A DNA stretch of 8,924 nucleotides from assembly GCA_014380545.1 (NCBI GenBank), contig JACMJP010000414.1:1-8924 (forward strand), written 5' to 3'. This DNA comes from Chitinophagales bacterium. Lineage in GTDB: Bacteria > Bacteroidota > Bacteroidia > Chitinophagales > BACL12. Numbering within the stretch: the stretch's first letter is position 1; each line of letters begins with the position of its first letter. The position numbers and the translations under genes were made by a program. The notes under the pieces are model-generated. The model did not search any database, was not told the DNA's origin, and saw only the letters and a program-made list of their open reading frames with translations. Shown piece by piece: positions 1 to 6,560 of the stretch.

Positions 1-2298
1 AAATACAATATCATTGAAATTAAATCTGTCCTGTATGTAACCTGCCGTGTAAACTGGCCTGAATGCGCCAATCGGCCTCGTATAATTTCCGTTTGCATCT
101 TTTTCAGTAAAGTAATCATTAAAAGATGGATTATCCGTTAATTGGTTTCCGAGATAATCATATCCATTATAAAATACCAATGCATTTCCATTGTTCAATA
201 ATTCATCTGCACTAAACAAATCAAGAGAAAATACATCTAATGAAAGGTTATCAATATTTATATACTCTAATTCATCAACTCCCATTCCCATATCAGATAA
301 ACGCTGTCTTAGTTGAGTATCAAACCATGACTGGTCCTCTGCGATATTTAAACGATTGTAGAAAATAGTATCAAATTCGCCGAATGTTAAACCAGAAGCA
401 AGGTATTCTTCATAAGTATATTGCTCACCATCAATTACCAGTAGCGGATGATCGGTATCTAATGTAAGTATATGCCTGTTCGTTAACTGGCGGGCAAGTG
501 TCCATAGTGCAATTGGGTTTATACCATAGAATCTTTCTACCCTCTGTTGGAATTCAAAACCAAATTCAATACTGTGCTTTGAGATATTGGATGATTTTCT
601 TGCGCTCTTTAAATCCAGAGCTGCATTAAAATTCAAACCGTACTGATCATCATTTTGTTTTGTGTAATTAAACCATGGAACACCCGGGTTCCACCAAATA
701 CTATAAGCATTTGTAAAGTTTACACCCGGATCACCATTTAATAAACCACCCCCTAATTGTATGTCAAAAATACTTTGCGGAGCAAATGCACTGAGGTCAT
801 AGTACTGTTGCGTATATGTTGTCATTTCCGGATTCAAAGTGCCCGGAGTAAATTCAACCAGCGTATCAAGGTAGCCTGCGAGGTACCATCCAGTTAATCC
901 GGTCACATCATCTTCACCATAAAAATATATGGGTTCCCGGAGCGTATTAAATTGCCCCACATAACCATATTCAAATGGATTCATTTGATGGTCCTCATCC
1001 TGCTGTTTAGCAATAAACTTCGTATAATCAAGCTGAATTGAATAATAGGCGTTTCCTATCAGGGAGTTTGATTCTTCCCCTTCTATTCTTTTTTCAGGAA
1101 ACCGTTGAGTAAACCTCAAATAACCTCTGTATGTATCCTGAAAAGTCTCGGGATTATTTTCGGGATTTAATGCCGCAAAAGTCCGCACATAAGTATGCGC
1201 ATAAAAATTTCTCCAGGACGCTCCTAAAGTAAGATTAGTATTTTTTGAAAGTTTATAATCAAATTTAGTTTGTATGGCTAAGCCCCTATTTGCTGTATTT
1301 TCCCTATAAGCAACTTCTTCAAAATCATCTGCTGTAAGAAACTCAACACTTTTATTAAATCCAATCCCGGTTGTTGCAGGAACTAAGGGGCTTGCTATTA
1401 TTTCATTATATACACCATCTTTCAATCTGTAATTAGTAACTGCTGCGGGGTCAGGGTCTTTTTCCATTTCTAATTCTGCAGCTACAAAAAATCCCAATTT
1501 CGCTGTTGCAGAATCTGTACCCTTATATTTTGTAATGATTGGTCCGGTTAAAAATACACTTGCTAAATTATATCCATAAGGATCAAGCAAATAAGAATTA
1601 CCCAATTCAATACTCCCGTTATAATCTTTTGATGGACCTCTTGTAGTGATAGATACAAACCCTCCCGTGGCATCTCCATATTTTGGGTCAACACCACCTG
1701 TAATTACTTCCAATTGCTCTATGGCATCCTGTGGTAATTTTAATGATCCAGAAACCCTTACCCCATCTATAACAAACTCGGTGGCATCACCCCGGGATCC
1801 TTTTATACTCAATCCGCCACCTTCATCATTTTGGTAAACTCCTTCTTTAGTTGCTGCAATGGATGTTACGTTTCTTGTAGCTATCTTTTGTATATCTTCT
1901 TTAGTTACTACTCCTCCCGTACTTGTGTTTCCTTTATCCACAAGGGGGGCCTCATAAACAATGATCACATCCTTCAGAACTTTATTTTCTGACAGAGTAA
2001 TATCTTTCAGGAAAACGATACCTGAAGAAACCGTTACATCTGTTACCCGATATTTATTTCCCTGATAAGAGCCTTCTATTTCATACGTTCCAGGACTTAA
2101 CCCTGAAATTGAGTATACACCATCAAAATCAGTTTGGGCACCGGTTTCAAGAATGCCATTTTTGTAAGCAGCTACAGTTGCAAAGGGAATTCCTTCTCCT
2201 TTTTCATCAATAACCTTTCCCTGGATCTCACCGCTTTGAGCGAATGAAAAACTTACAGATAAACACAATACGACGAGTGCGTAAAGGAATTTGTTCAT
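1..2298 (-). CDS. TonB-dependent outer-membrane receptor with carboxypeptidase-regulatory-like N-terminal domain (partial, C-terminus beyond window)
   Basis: The frame is open from an ATG at 2298 to the window edge, giving 766 visible residues with no stop. Residues 1-20 form a signal peptide (MNKF, a hydrophobic core, then SFA before Gln21). Residues 23-105 look like the CarboxypepD_reg-like beta-sandwich found at the front of many Bacteroidota receptors. Residues 108-116 (KDVIIVYE) resemble a TonB box. The plug domain spans about 125-222, with KGSRGDATEFVIDGV at 166-180, an EQLEVITGGV segment and the closing GGFVSITTRG. The rest is aromatic-rich barrel sequence, and AGYIQDRFNF near the edge is typical of a barrel strand with several hundred residues still to come. 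It should import a large or scarce substrate across the outer membrane using TonB energy. The substrate is not evident, and no SusD gene is visible. It is transcribed away from the dehydrogenase, probably from its own promoter. The family call is firm; specificity is unknown. Confidence 0.95.
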   Translation of the reverse strand, partial: MNKFLYALVVLCLSVSFSFAQSGEIQGKVIDEKGEGIPFATVAAYKNGILETGAQTDFDGVYSISGLSPGTYEIEGSYQGNKYRVTDVTVSSGIVFLKDITLSENKVLKDVIIVYEAPLVDKGNTSTGGVVTKEDIQKIATRNVTSIAATKEGVYQNDEGGGLSIKGSRGDATEFVIDGVRVSGSLKLPQDAIEQLEVITGGVDPKYGDATGGFVSITTRGPSKDYNGSIELGNSYLLDPYGYNLASVFLTGPIITKYKGTDSATAKLGFFVAAELEMEKDPDPAAVTNYRLKDGVYNEIIASPLVPATTGIGFNKSVEFLTADDFEEVAYRENTANRGLAIQTKFDYKLSKNTNLTLGASWRNFYAHTYVRTFAALNPENNPETFQDTYRGYLRFTQRFPEKRIEGEESNSLIGNAYYSIQLDYTKFIAKQQDEDHQMNPFEYGYVGQFNTLREPIYFYGEDDVTGLTGWYLAGYLDTLVEFTPGTLNPEMTTYTQQYYDLSAFAPQSIFDIQLGGGLLNGDPGVNFTNAYSIWWNPGVPWFNYTKQNDDQYGLNFNAALDLKSARKSSNISKHSIEFGFEFQQRVERFYGINPIALWTLARQLTNRHILTLDTDHPLLVIDGEQYTYEEYLASGLTFGEFDTIFYNRLNIAEDQSWFDTQLRQRLSDMGMGVDELEYINIDNLSLDVFSLDLFSADELLNNGNALVFYNGYDYLGNQLTDNPSFNDYFTEKDANGNYTRPIGAFRPVYTAGYIQDRFNFNDIVF

Positions 2299-2355
2299 AG
2301 ACCGAAGTTTTAATAATTTGTTAAGAAGCCGTAAAAATATGTAAATAATCGAAAA

Positions 2356-2390
2356 CAAAAGTATAATGGATTGTCAAATTTTGAGTCAAT
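2356..2390 (-). promoter_or_regulatory. Candidate Bacteroidota-type promoter for the TonB-dependent receptor
   Basis: On the minus strand TACTTTTG (2363-2356) matches the Bacteroidota -7 consensus TAnnTTTG exactly. ATTG (2390-2387) lies 23 bp upstream, an imperfect match to the -33 TTTG at the long end of the usual spacing. Transcription would start roughly 50 bases before the receptor ATG. This is a motif match only, and the -33 half is weak. Confidence 0.4.
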
Positions 2391-2444
2391 GAGTAGTCAT
2401 TTAAAAAACAGGAGCCTGTCATTTAAAAATAATGGAATTGTCAT
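2373..2444. repeat. Phased GTCA/GTCAT motifs, including a 12-bp direct repeat
   Basis: GTCA occurs at 2373, 2385, 2396, 2418 and 2440, so the steps are 12, 11, 22 and 22 bp, all close to whole turns of B-DNA. The copies at 2396 and 2418 extend to an identical 12-mer, GTCATTTAAAAA, and the copies at 2396, 2418 and 2440 share GTCAT. On the minus strand they read as TGAC boxes that cover and extend upstream of the receptor promoter. The repeat is a direct observation. A role as a protein-binding array is inference; chance in AT-rich DNA is possible. Confidence 0.45.
2403..2420 (-). terminator. Weak intrinsic terminator candidate after the dehydrogenase gene
   Basis: On the minus strand, 29 bases past the dehydrogenase stop, the inverted repeat ACAGG-CT-CCTGT (2419-2408) runs straight into six T residues. 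Because a 2-base loop cannot form, the usable stem is about four pairs with a GCTC loop, which is short for an intrinsic terminator. Its position between the dehydrogenase and the receptor promoter fits the role, but readthrough is likely. Confidence 0.35.
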
Positions 2445-2448
2445 ACAC

Positions 2449-3384
2449 TCATATTTTGAGTATTTGTATTTTATTAAAAAGAATTTTTGAGATGTTGAAA
2501 TATGATTCTTTTGTCCATCCGGCAATATGAGGAGTAAGTATTACATTATCCATTAAAATTAATGTTTCCATATTTTTTTTATCGTCTCCATGCAAGGTAT
2601 AGAATTTTTCATTTTCAAAAACGTCTAATGCAGCACCTAAAATTTTTCCTGATTGTAATGCACCAATAAAATTTCCTGTATTTACGATTTCTCCTCTGGA
2701 TGTATTCATTAAACGAAATTTTTTTTTGCAGGAATTAATAAAATTGCTATTTAAATAATAATGTGTTTCAGTTGTGTGCGGAACATGAAAAGAAATAATA
2801 TCTGCAAATTGCTGAATTTTATCGAGCGTAGTTTCTTCAACCTGCTTATTGGAAAAACCGGTTTTATATTTATCATAAACCAAAATCCTTACATCAAAGC
2901 CTGATAATTTTTTTGCCAATGCTGAACCCGTATGCCCGTAACCAATAATACCTATTATTTTACCATCCAATTCTTCTCCACGGTTTTCTTCCCTTTGCCA
3001 AATTCCATTTCTTATATCCCTGTCTGCCTTTACTATATTATTTAATAAGGAAAGCAACATACCAAGTGCATGTTCAGCAACAGCATTTGCATTTCCATCT
3101 GGTGAATTTACAACATGGATATTTTTTGACTGCGCATATTGTACATCTATATTTTCCATTCCGCTTCCGGCACGGGCAATAAATTTAAGTTTTGCCGCTT
3201 TGTCAATTAATTGTTGCGTAACTAAAATTTTTGTGCTTAATACTAAGCCCACATATTCATGAATAACCTTAAATAATTCTTCATTTGTAATATCAGGAAC
3301 TATATCAACCTGAAACCCTAAAGCAGGCAATTTTTCTGCTAAGAATGGGTGAAGGTGATCTGTGATGATGACTTTATTATTCAT
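2449..3384 (-). CDS. D-isomer-specific 2-hydroxyacid dehydrogenase (SerA/PdxB-like family)
   Basis: This 311-residue protein belongs to the NAD-dependent D-2-hydroxyacid dehydrogenases, which interconvert 2-hydroxy and 2-oxo acids in the cytosol. The substrate domain is about 1-98. The NAD-binding Rossmann domain begins near 103, with GYGHTG at 148-153 and an acidic residue (Asp171) after the second strand, which favours NAD over NADP. The catalytic triad is visible: Arg230 in NTSRGE, Glu259 in DVFENE, and His286 in TPHIAG. The Arg-to-Glu spacing of 29 equals that of E. coli SerA. There is no C-terminal ACT domain, so serine feedback as in E. coli SerA is not expected. The gene lies 25 bp after rsmA and probably has its own promoter. 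3-Phosphoglycerate dehydrogenase is a common annotation for such proteins. Proximity to pdxA makes erythronate-4-phosphate a second candidate substrate. Family is certain, substrate is not. Confidence 0.95.
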   Translation of the reverse strand: MNNKVIITDHLHPFLAEKLPALGFQVDIVPDITNEELFKVIHEYVGLVLSTKILVTQQLIDKAAKLKFIARAGSGMENIDVQYAQSKNIHVVNSPDGNANAVAEHALGMLLSLLNNIVKADRDIRNGIWQREENRGEELDGKIIGIIGYGHTGSALAKKLSGFDVRILVYDKYKTGFSNKQVEETTLDKIQQFADIISFHVPHTTETHYYLNSNFINSCKKKFRLMNTSRGEIVNTGNFIGALQSGKILGAALDVFENEKFYTLHGDDKKNMETLILMDNVILTPHIAGWTKESYFNISKILFNKIQILKI

Positions 3385-3404
3385 GTTTTATTTCCAAAGA
3401 AACA

Positions 3405-3437
3405 CAAAGTTAATTTTGCAATTTTTGTGTAAGCAAA
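3405..3437 (-). promoter_or_regulatory. Promoter for the 2-hydroxyacid dehydrogenase, overlapping the end of rsmA
   Basis: On the minus strand TTTG (3437-3434), a 21-bp spacer and TAACTTTG (3412-3405) match both halves of the Bacteroidota promoter consensus (TTTG at -33, TAnnTTTG at -7) at normal spacing. The TAA of the -7 element is the rsmA stop codon. The start point would fall near 3398, leaving a leader of about 14 bases before the ATG at 3384. It is the best promoter match I found in the window; no expression evidence exists. Confidence 0.5.
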
Positions 3438-4177
3438 ATAAAGTCTTCTATACTTAACTGCTCTGCTCTTTTATCCGCAAAATTAAGGTGTATTAAAATT
3501 TCTTTTGTGTTGTGAATGGATGCTAATGCGTTGGATAATTTTTTTCTGCGCTGGTTAAATCCGGTTTTTACTATTTGTTTAAATAATGCTTCATCAAAAT
3601 TTAAGTTCCGGCTTTTTCTTTTTAATCGTATTACTGCAGAATATACTTTCGGAGGAAGGTCAAATTCTTCAGGGCTTAATTCAAATAAATATTCAACATC
3701 ATAATGTACCTGTATTAAAACAGTAATTACCCCATAATCTTTATTGCCATGTTTTGCTGCTACTCTCTGTGCCATTTCTTTTTGAAACATACCTACCAAA
3801 GCCGGAATCTGTTCTTTATATTCTAAAACCTTAAAAAGTATTTGTGAAGATATGTTGTATGGAAAATTACCAATCACCAAAAACTTGTTCTGAAAATATC
3901 TTTTTAAATCTATTCTTAAAAAATCACCTTCAATAATTTTTTTGTCATCAACTTTTAAATCATTCTTCAAAAATTCAATAATACGTTTATCGATTTCACT
4001 AAAATAAATATTTTTGTTTAACTGCAATAAGTGTTTTGATAAGATTCCAAGTCCAGGTCCTATTTCGAGAATATCTTCTGCTTCCTCAACAGGCAAAGCA
4101 TCAACAATTCGTTTTGCGGTTTCATGGCTTTTCAAAAAATGCTGCCCGAATGATTTTATATGAGTAAATTTTCTCAT
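3410..4177 (-). CDS. rsmA: 16S rRNA (adenine1518-N6/adenine1519-N6)-dimethyltransferase RsmA (KsgA)
   Basis: RsmA dimethylates two adjacent adenosines in the terminal helix 45 loop of 16S rRNA late in small-subunit assembly, using S-adenosylmethionine. From the ATG at 4177 the protein has 255 residues, within the normal family range. Diagnostic parts are FGQHFL at 10-15, the SAM-binding motif LEIGPGLGILS at 37-47, acidic Glu61 in SEIDKR after the next strand, EGDFL at 83-87, and the catalytic motif NFPYNIS at 104-110. A basic C-terminal segment, FNQRRKKLSNAL (207-218), contacts rRNA in relatives. A TTG at 4213 would add 12 residues but would run into pdxA's upstream region, and relatives begin just before the GQHFL motif, so I chose the ATG. 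The gene is divergent from pdxA, separated by 56 bp. Confidence 0.96.
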   Translation of the reverse strand: MRKFTHIKSFGQHFLKSHETAKRIVDALPVEEAEDILEIGPGLGILSKHLLQLNKNIYFSEIDKRIIEFLKNDLKVDDKKIIEGDFLRIDLKRYFQNKFLVIGNFPYNISSQILFKVLEYKEQIPALVGMFQKEMAQRVAAKHGNKDYGVITVLIQVHYDVEYLFELSPEEFDLPPKVYSAVIRLKRKSRNLNFDEALFKQIVKTGFNQRRKKLSNALASIHNTKEILIHLNFADKRAEQLSIEDFILLTQKLQN

Positions 4178-4233
4178 CCAAAAGATTTCTGCTTTTGTAA
4201 CTATTTTTGTCAAAGTTGAAAAATGATTTTGAA
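4178..4233. promoter_or_regulatory. Divergent rsmA/pdxA intergenic region
   Basis: These 56 bp separate the two preferred ATG starts and must hold at least part of both promoters. On the plus strand TATTTTTG at 4202-4209 fits the Bacteroidota -7 consensus and would give pdxA a leader of under 20 bases. I found no TTTG at the right distance upstream of it, and no clear -7 element for rsmA. In-frame TTG codons (4213 for rsmA, 4207 for pdxA) would make the two genes overlap by 7 bp, which I consider unlikely. Confidence 0.35.
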
Positions 4234-5286
4234 ATGGAGAATAAAATAAAAATTGGCTTTACACTTGGCGATGTAAATGGCATTGGACCGGAGGTTTTAA
4301 TAAAAGCCTTAGTAGATAACCGCATACTAAAATACTGCACACCTGTTATTTATGGCTCGAGCAGGATCTTAGCTTACTATAAAAAGATGCCGGGCAATGA
4401 AGGGTTTAATTATGCAAATTGCAATAATGCGGAACAGGCAAATGCAAAAACCATTAATATAATTAACTCGATTGCAGATGAAGTTATCATTCAACCCGGA
4501 CAGGATACTTCTGCTGCAGGGAAAGCTGCTTTTATAAGTCTTGACGCTGCGGCAAACGACCTGTTAAGTAAAAAAATTGACGCATTAGTTACTGCACCGA
4601 TAAATAAAAATAATATGCAGCAGACAGGTTTTAATTATCAGGGGCATACGGAATATTTTAATGCAAAAGCGAATGCAGAAAGTGTGATGTTATTAATAAA
4701 TGATAGATTAAAAGTCGGGTTAGTTACAAATCATTTGCCCGTTAAAGAAATTGCAGCAGCAATTACAAAAGAAAAAATTGTAAAGAAAATTGAAATCATC
4801 CATCAGGCATTAAAACAGGATTTTGCAATTTTCAATCCTACTATCGCAGTACTGGGTCTAAATCCTCATTCAGGTGATAATGGTTTATTGGGCAATGAAG
4901 AAAAAAATATTATTATACCCGCAATTAAAGAAGCTCAGGATAAAAAAATAATTGTTGTAGGGCCTTTTAGTGCCGATGGTTTTTTTGGAAGTGATAACTA
5001 TCAAAAATTTGATGCAATACTTGCCATGTATCACGACCAGGGATTAGTTGGTTTTAAATCTATCAGCTTCGGAAGCGGAACAAATTTTACCGCTGGTTTA
5101 CCTTTTATAAGAACATCACCGGATCATGGAACGGCATATGACATTGCAGGAAAAAATGAAGCTTCGCCAGATAGTATGTTACAAGCGATATTTTCTGCAA
5201 TTGATATTTGTAACAACAGAAAAGAATATTTGGAGAGTACAAAAAATCCTTTGAAAAGAACTTTTATGGAAAATGAAAGAGGATAA
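4234..5286 (+). CDS. pdxA: 4-hydroxythreonine-4-phosphate dehydrogenase PdxA
   Basis: PdxA oxidises 4-phosphohydroxy-L-threonine to an unstable oxo acid that decarboxylates to 3-amino-2-oxopropyl phosphate, the partner that PdxJ joins to deoxyxylulose 5-phosphate in pyridoxine 5'-phosphate synthesis. The 350-residue product has the family signature GDVNGIGPE at 12-20, TAPINK at 120-125 and GHTE at 137-140. The three metal-binding histidines are visible as His138 (GHTEYF), His167 (TNHLPV) and His267 (MYHDQG). GLNPHSGDNGLLG (208-220) and TSPDHGTAYDIAG (294-306) are also conserved. Length is slightly above the E. coli enzyme. I chose the ATG at 4234 over the TTG at 4207 because the protein should start a few residues before the first strand. 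It implies the DXP-dependent vitamin B6 route. The next gene follows after 24 bp. Confidence 0.97.
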   Translation: MENKIKIGFTLGDVNGIGPEVLIKALVDNRILKYCTPVIYGSSRILAYYKKMPGNEGFNYANCNNAEQANAKTINIINSIADEVIIQPGQDTSAAGKAAFISLDAAANDLLSKKIDALVTAPINKNNMQQTGFNYQGHTEYFNAKANAESVMLLINDRLKVGLVTNHLPVKEIAAAITKEKIVKKIEIIHQALKQDFAIFNPTIAVLGLNPHSGDNGLLGNEEKNIIIPAIKEAQDKKIIVVGPFSADGFFGSDNYQKFDAILAMYHDQGLVGFKSISFGSGTNFTAGLPFIRTSPDHGTAYDIAGKNEASPDSMLQAIFSAIDICNNRKEYLESTKNPLKRTFMENERG

Positions 5287-5310
5287 TTATTTTCATTTAA
5301 ACCTGGATAG

Positions 5311-5733
5311 TTGACAGAATTATATTTTCCAATTATATTGAAATTAAGAATCGACTGGAGTGAGATGGATCTTTTCGGACATATTAATAATGTTATGTAT
5401 GCAAAATACATACAGGCAAGCCGGGTAAGATATGTTGAAGAAATTGGAATTATGAAAATGCTGCATGAAGATAAAATAGGATTTATGCTTGCATCCTCGT
5501 CTCTGCAATATAAAAAACCCCTGCATTATCCCGGTGAAATAATTGTACAAACAAGATGTGAATTCGTAAAAAATACAAGCTTTGGTATACATCATCAAAT
5601 ATTAAATGCAACAAATGAAATTGCAGCAGAAGCGCATGATGTACTTGTGATGTTTGATTTTAACCACAATGAAAAGATAACAATACCAGATTCTGTGAAA
5701 AAGACAATTTCTTCTCTCGAAAATACTCCCTGA
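5311..5733 (+). CDS. Acyl-CoA thioesterase, 4HBT/YbgC-like hotdog fold, TTG start
   Basis: This 140-residue protein is a single-domain hotdog-fold thioesterase of the 4-hydroxybenzoyl-CoA thioesterase/YbgC group, predicted to hydrolyse a short or medium acyl-CoA or acyl-ACP in the cytosol. The active-site region SEMDLFGHINNVMYAKY (17-33) carries the expected Asp20, followed by the long central helix (34-52). FMLASSSLQYKKPLHYPGE (58-76) matches the next strand pair. The start is unusual: an in-frame TAG sits at 5308-5310, and the first in-frame ATG (5365) would remove the first strand and most of the active-site loop, so TTG at 5311 is the best initiator. Only a weak GGA (5305-5307) precedes it. 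The gene lies between pdxA and the DUF177 gene, probably read with pdxA. The physiological substrate cannot be told. Confidence 0.88.
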   Translation: MTELYFPIILKLRIDWSEMDLFGHINNVMYAKYIQASRVRYVEEIGIMKMLHEDKIGFMLASSSLQYKKPLHYPGEIIVQTRCEFVKNTSFGIHHQILNATNEIAAEAHDVLVMFDFNHNEKITIPDSVKKTISSLENTP

Positions 5734-5786
5734 TCAGGCATTGTGCCCAAAATGCAGCATTCCTTCCAATTCTCCCATTTCTTCTC

Positions 5787-5794
5787 TACATTTG
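5787..5794 (+). promoter_or_regulatory. Candidate -7 element for the DUF177-rpmF-fabH cluster
   Basis: TACATTTG matches the Bacteroidota TAnnTTTG consensus exactly and lies 16 bp before the GTG start of the DUF177 gene. There is no TTTG at 17-23 bp upstream, so half of the promoter is missing. If used, the transcript would begin around 5801 and have almost no leader. Confidence 0.3.
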
Positions 5795-5810
5795 TGCTCT
5801 TTTTTTGAAG

Positions 5811-6335
5811 GTGAAAGAGTTGCGGGAATATATCATCCCTTTTTTGGGTTTGAAAAATGGGGTTCATCACTTCAATTATGAGATAGATACAACATTCTTT
5901 ACTCATTTTGAAGCAAGCCTGGTGCATGAAAGCAAACTTTTCGCAGACGTTACCCTGGATAAAAAAGAGAGGTTGTTCATTCTCAATTTTGATATTTCAG
6001 GTACCATTAAAGCTGAGTGCGACCGGTGCGGGCAGGAATTTGATATGCCCATTCACGGTAACCACAGCATATTTGTGAAGATTGGCGATAAGCGGGAAGA
6101 AGACGAAAATAATGAAGAGGTGATCTGGATAGATGAAGTGGAATCATCATTAAACATTGCAGAAATGTTGTATGAATTTATTCACCTCAGCATCCCGATA
6201 AAAAAGAATCACCTTGACAATCCGGATGGGACAGCGGGATGCGACCCTGAAATTTTAAAACATATTGGTGAACACCAGGAAGCGAACAATATTGATCCCC
6301 GTTGGGAAATATTAAATAAATTGAACAAAAACTAA
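5811..6335 (+). CDS. DUF177/YceD family protein, 23S rRNA accumulation factor
   Basis: The protein has about 174 residues from the GTG at 5811; a TTG at 5805 would add two. No ATG is available in this frame upstream. DUF177 (YceD) proteins are encoded next to rpmF across bacteria, and members in E. coli and plants are needed for normal 23S rRNA levels, so a role in large-subunit assembly is expected. Visible features are REYIIPFLGLKNG near the N-terminus, the Cys pair in ECDRCG (Cys70 and Cys73 counted from the GTG), an acidic stretch KREEDENNEEVIWIDE, and the C-terminal GCDPEILK with Cys144, all typical of the family. The ending NNIDPRWEILNKLNKN is the usual DPRW tail. rpmF follows after 11 bp, which supports both the identity and cotranscription. 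Start choice is uncertain; the family call is good. Confidence 0.9.
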   Translation: MKELREYIIPFLGLKNGVHHFNYEIDTTFFTHFEASLVHESKLFADVTLDKKERLFILNFDISGTIKAECDRCGQEFDMPIHGNHSIFVKIGDKREEDENNEEVIWIDEVESSLNIAEMLYEFIHLSIPIKKNHLDNPDGTAGCDPEILKHIGEHQEANNIDPRWEILNKLNKN

Positions 6336-6346
6336 ATTGACATAAC

Positions 6347-6532
6347 ATGCCAAATCCGAAGCAACGCCATTCAAAGACAAGAACAAGAGAACGCCGTGCA
6401 CATGATTTTTTAACTCCTGCACATGTTCAGAGTTGTACAAACTGCGGTGCACCGGTATTGCGTCACCGTGTGTGCCCTGAATGTGGATATTACAGGGGAA
6501 AGATCGCTATAGAAATGAAAGCGAAAGCCTGA
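6347..6532 (+). CDS. rpmF: 50S ribosomal protein bL32
   Basis: This is a 61-residue protein of the large ribosomal subunit. The basic N-terminus MPNPKQRHSKTRTRERRAHD is the classic L32 start, and the zinc-ribbon cysteines are all present as Cys30-x2-Cys33 and Cys43-x2-Cys46 (SCTNCG and VCPECG). This is therefore the zinc-binding C+ form, not the cysteine-free paralog that some bacteria make under zinc limitation. Its place between the DUF177 gene and fabH (28 bp downstream) is the widely conserved order. No plsX gene is present between rpmF and fabH. Confidence 0.98.
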   Translation: MPNPKQRHSKTRTRERRAHDFLTPAHVQSCTNCGAPVLRHRVCPECGYYRGKIAIEMKAKA

Positions 6533-6560
6533 AATTCTTTCAGCAACTTAAAATTTTTAC

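Noticed and set aside
1646..1837. 63-codon plus-strand frame opposite the TonB receptor
   Set aside because: It lies wholly antisense to the plug-domain coding region, has no recognisable domain and is explained by codon shadowing.
3516..3704. 62-codon plus-strand frame opposite rsmA
   Set aside because: Antisense to the conserved C-terminal part of rsmA; no domain or ribosome-binding context.
4207..4213. Overlapping TTG starts for rsmA (4213) and pdxA (4207)
   Set aside because: ATG codons 27-36 bp further in place both proteins at their family-typical N-termini and leave room for promoters.
4122..4340. Minus-strand frame across the rsmA and pdxA starts
   Set aside because: It overlaps two confidently identified genes on opposite strands and has no family features.
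5124..5927. Three minus-strand frames (5124-5411, 5344-5598, 5595-5927) opposite pdxA, the thioesterase and the DUF177 gene
   Set aside because: All are antisense to well-supported proteins, and their translations are low-complexity Phe/Ile/Cys-rich shadows.
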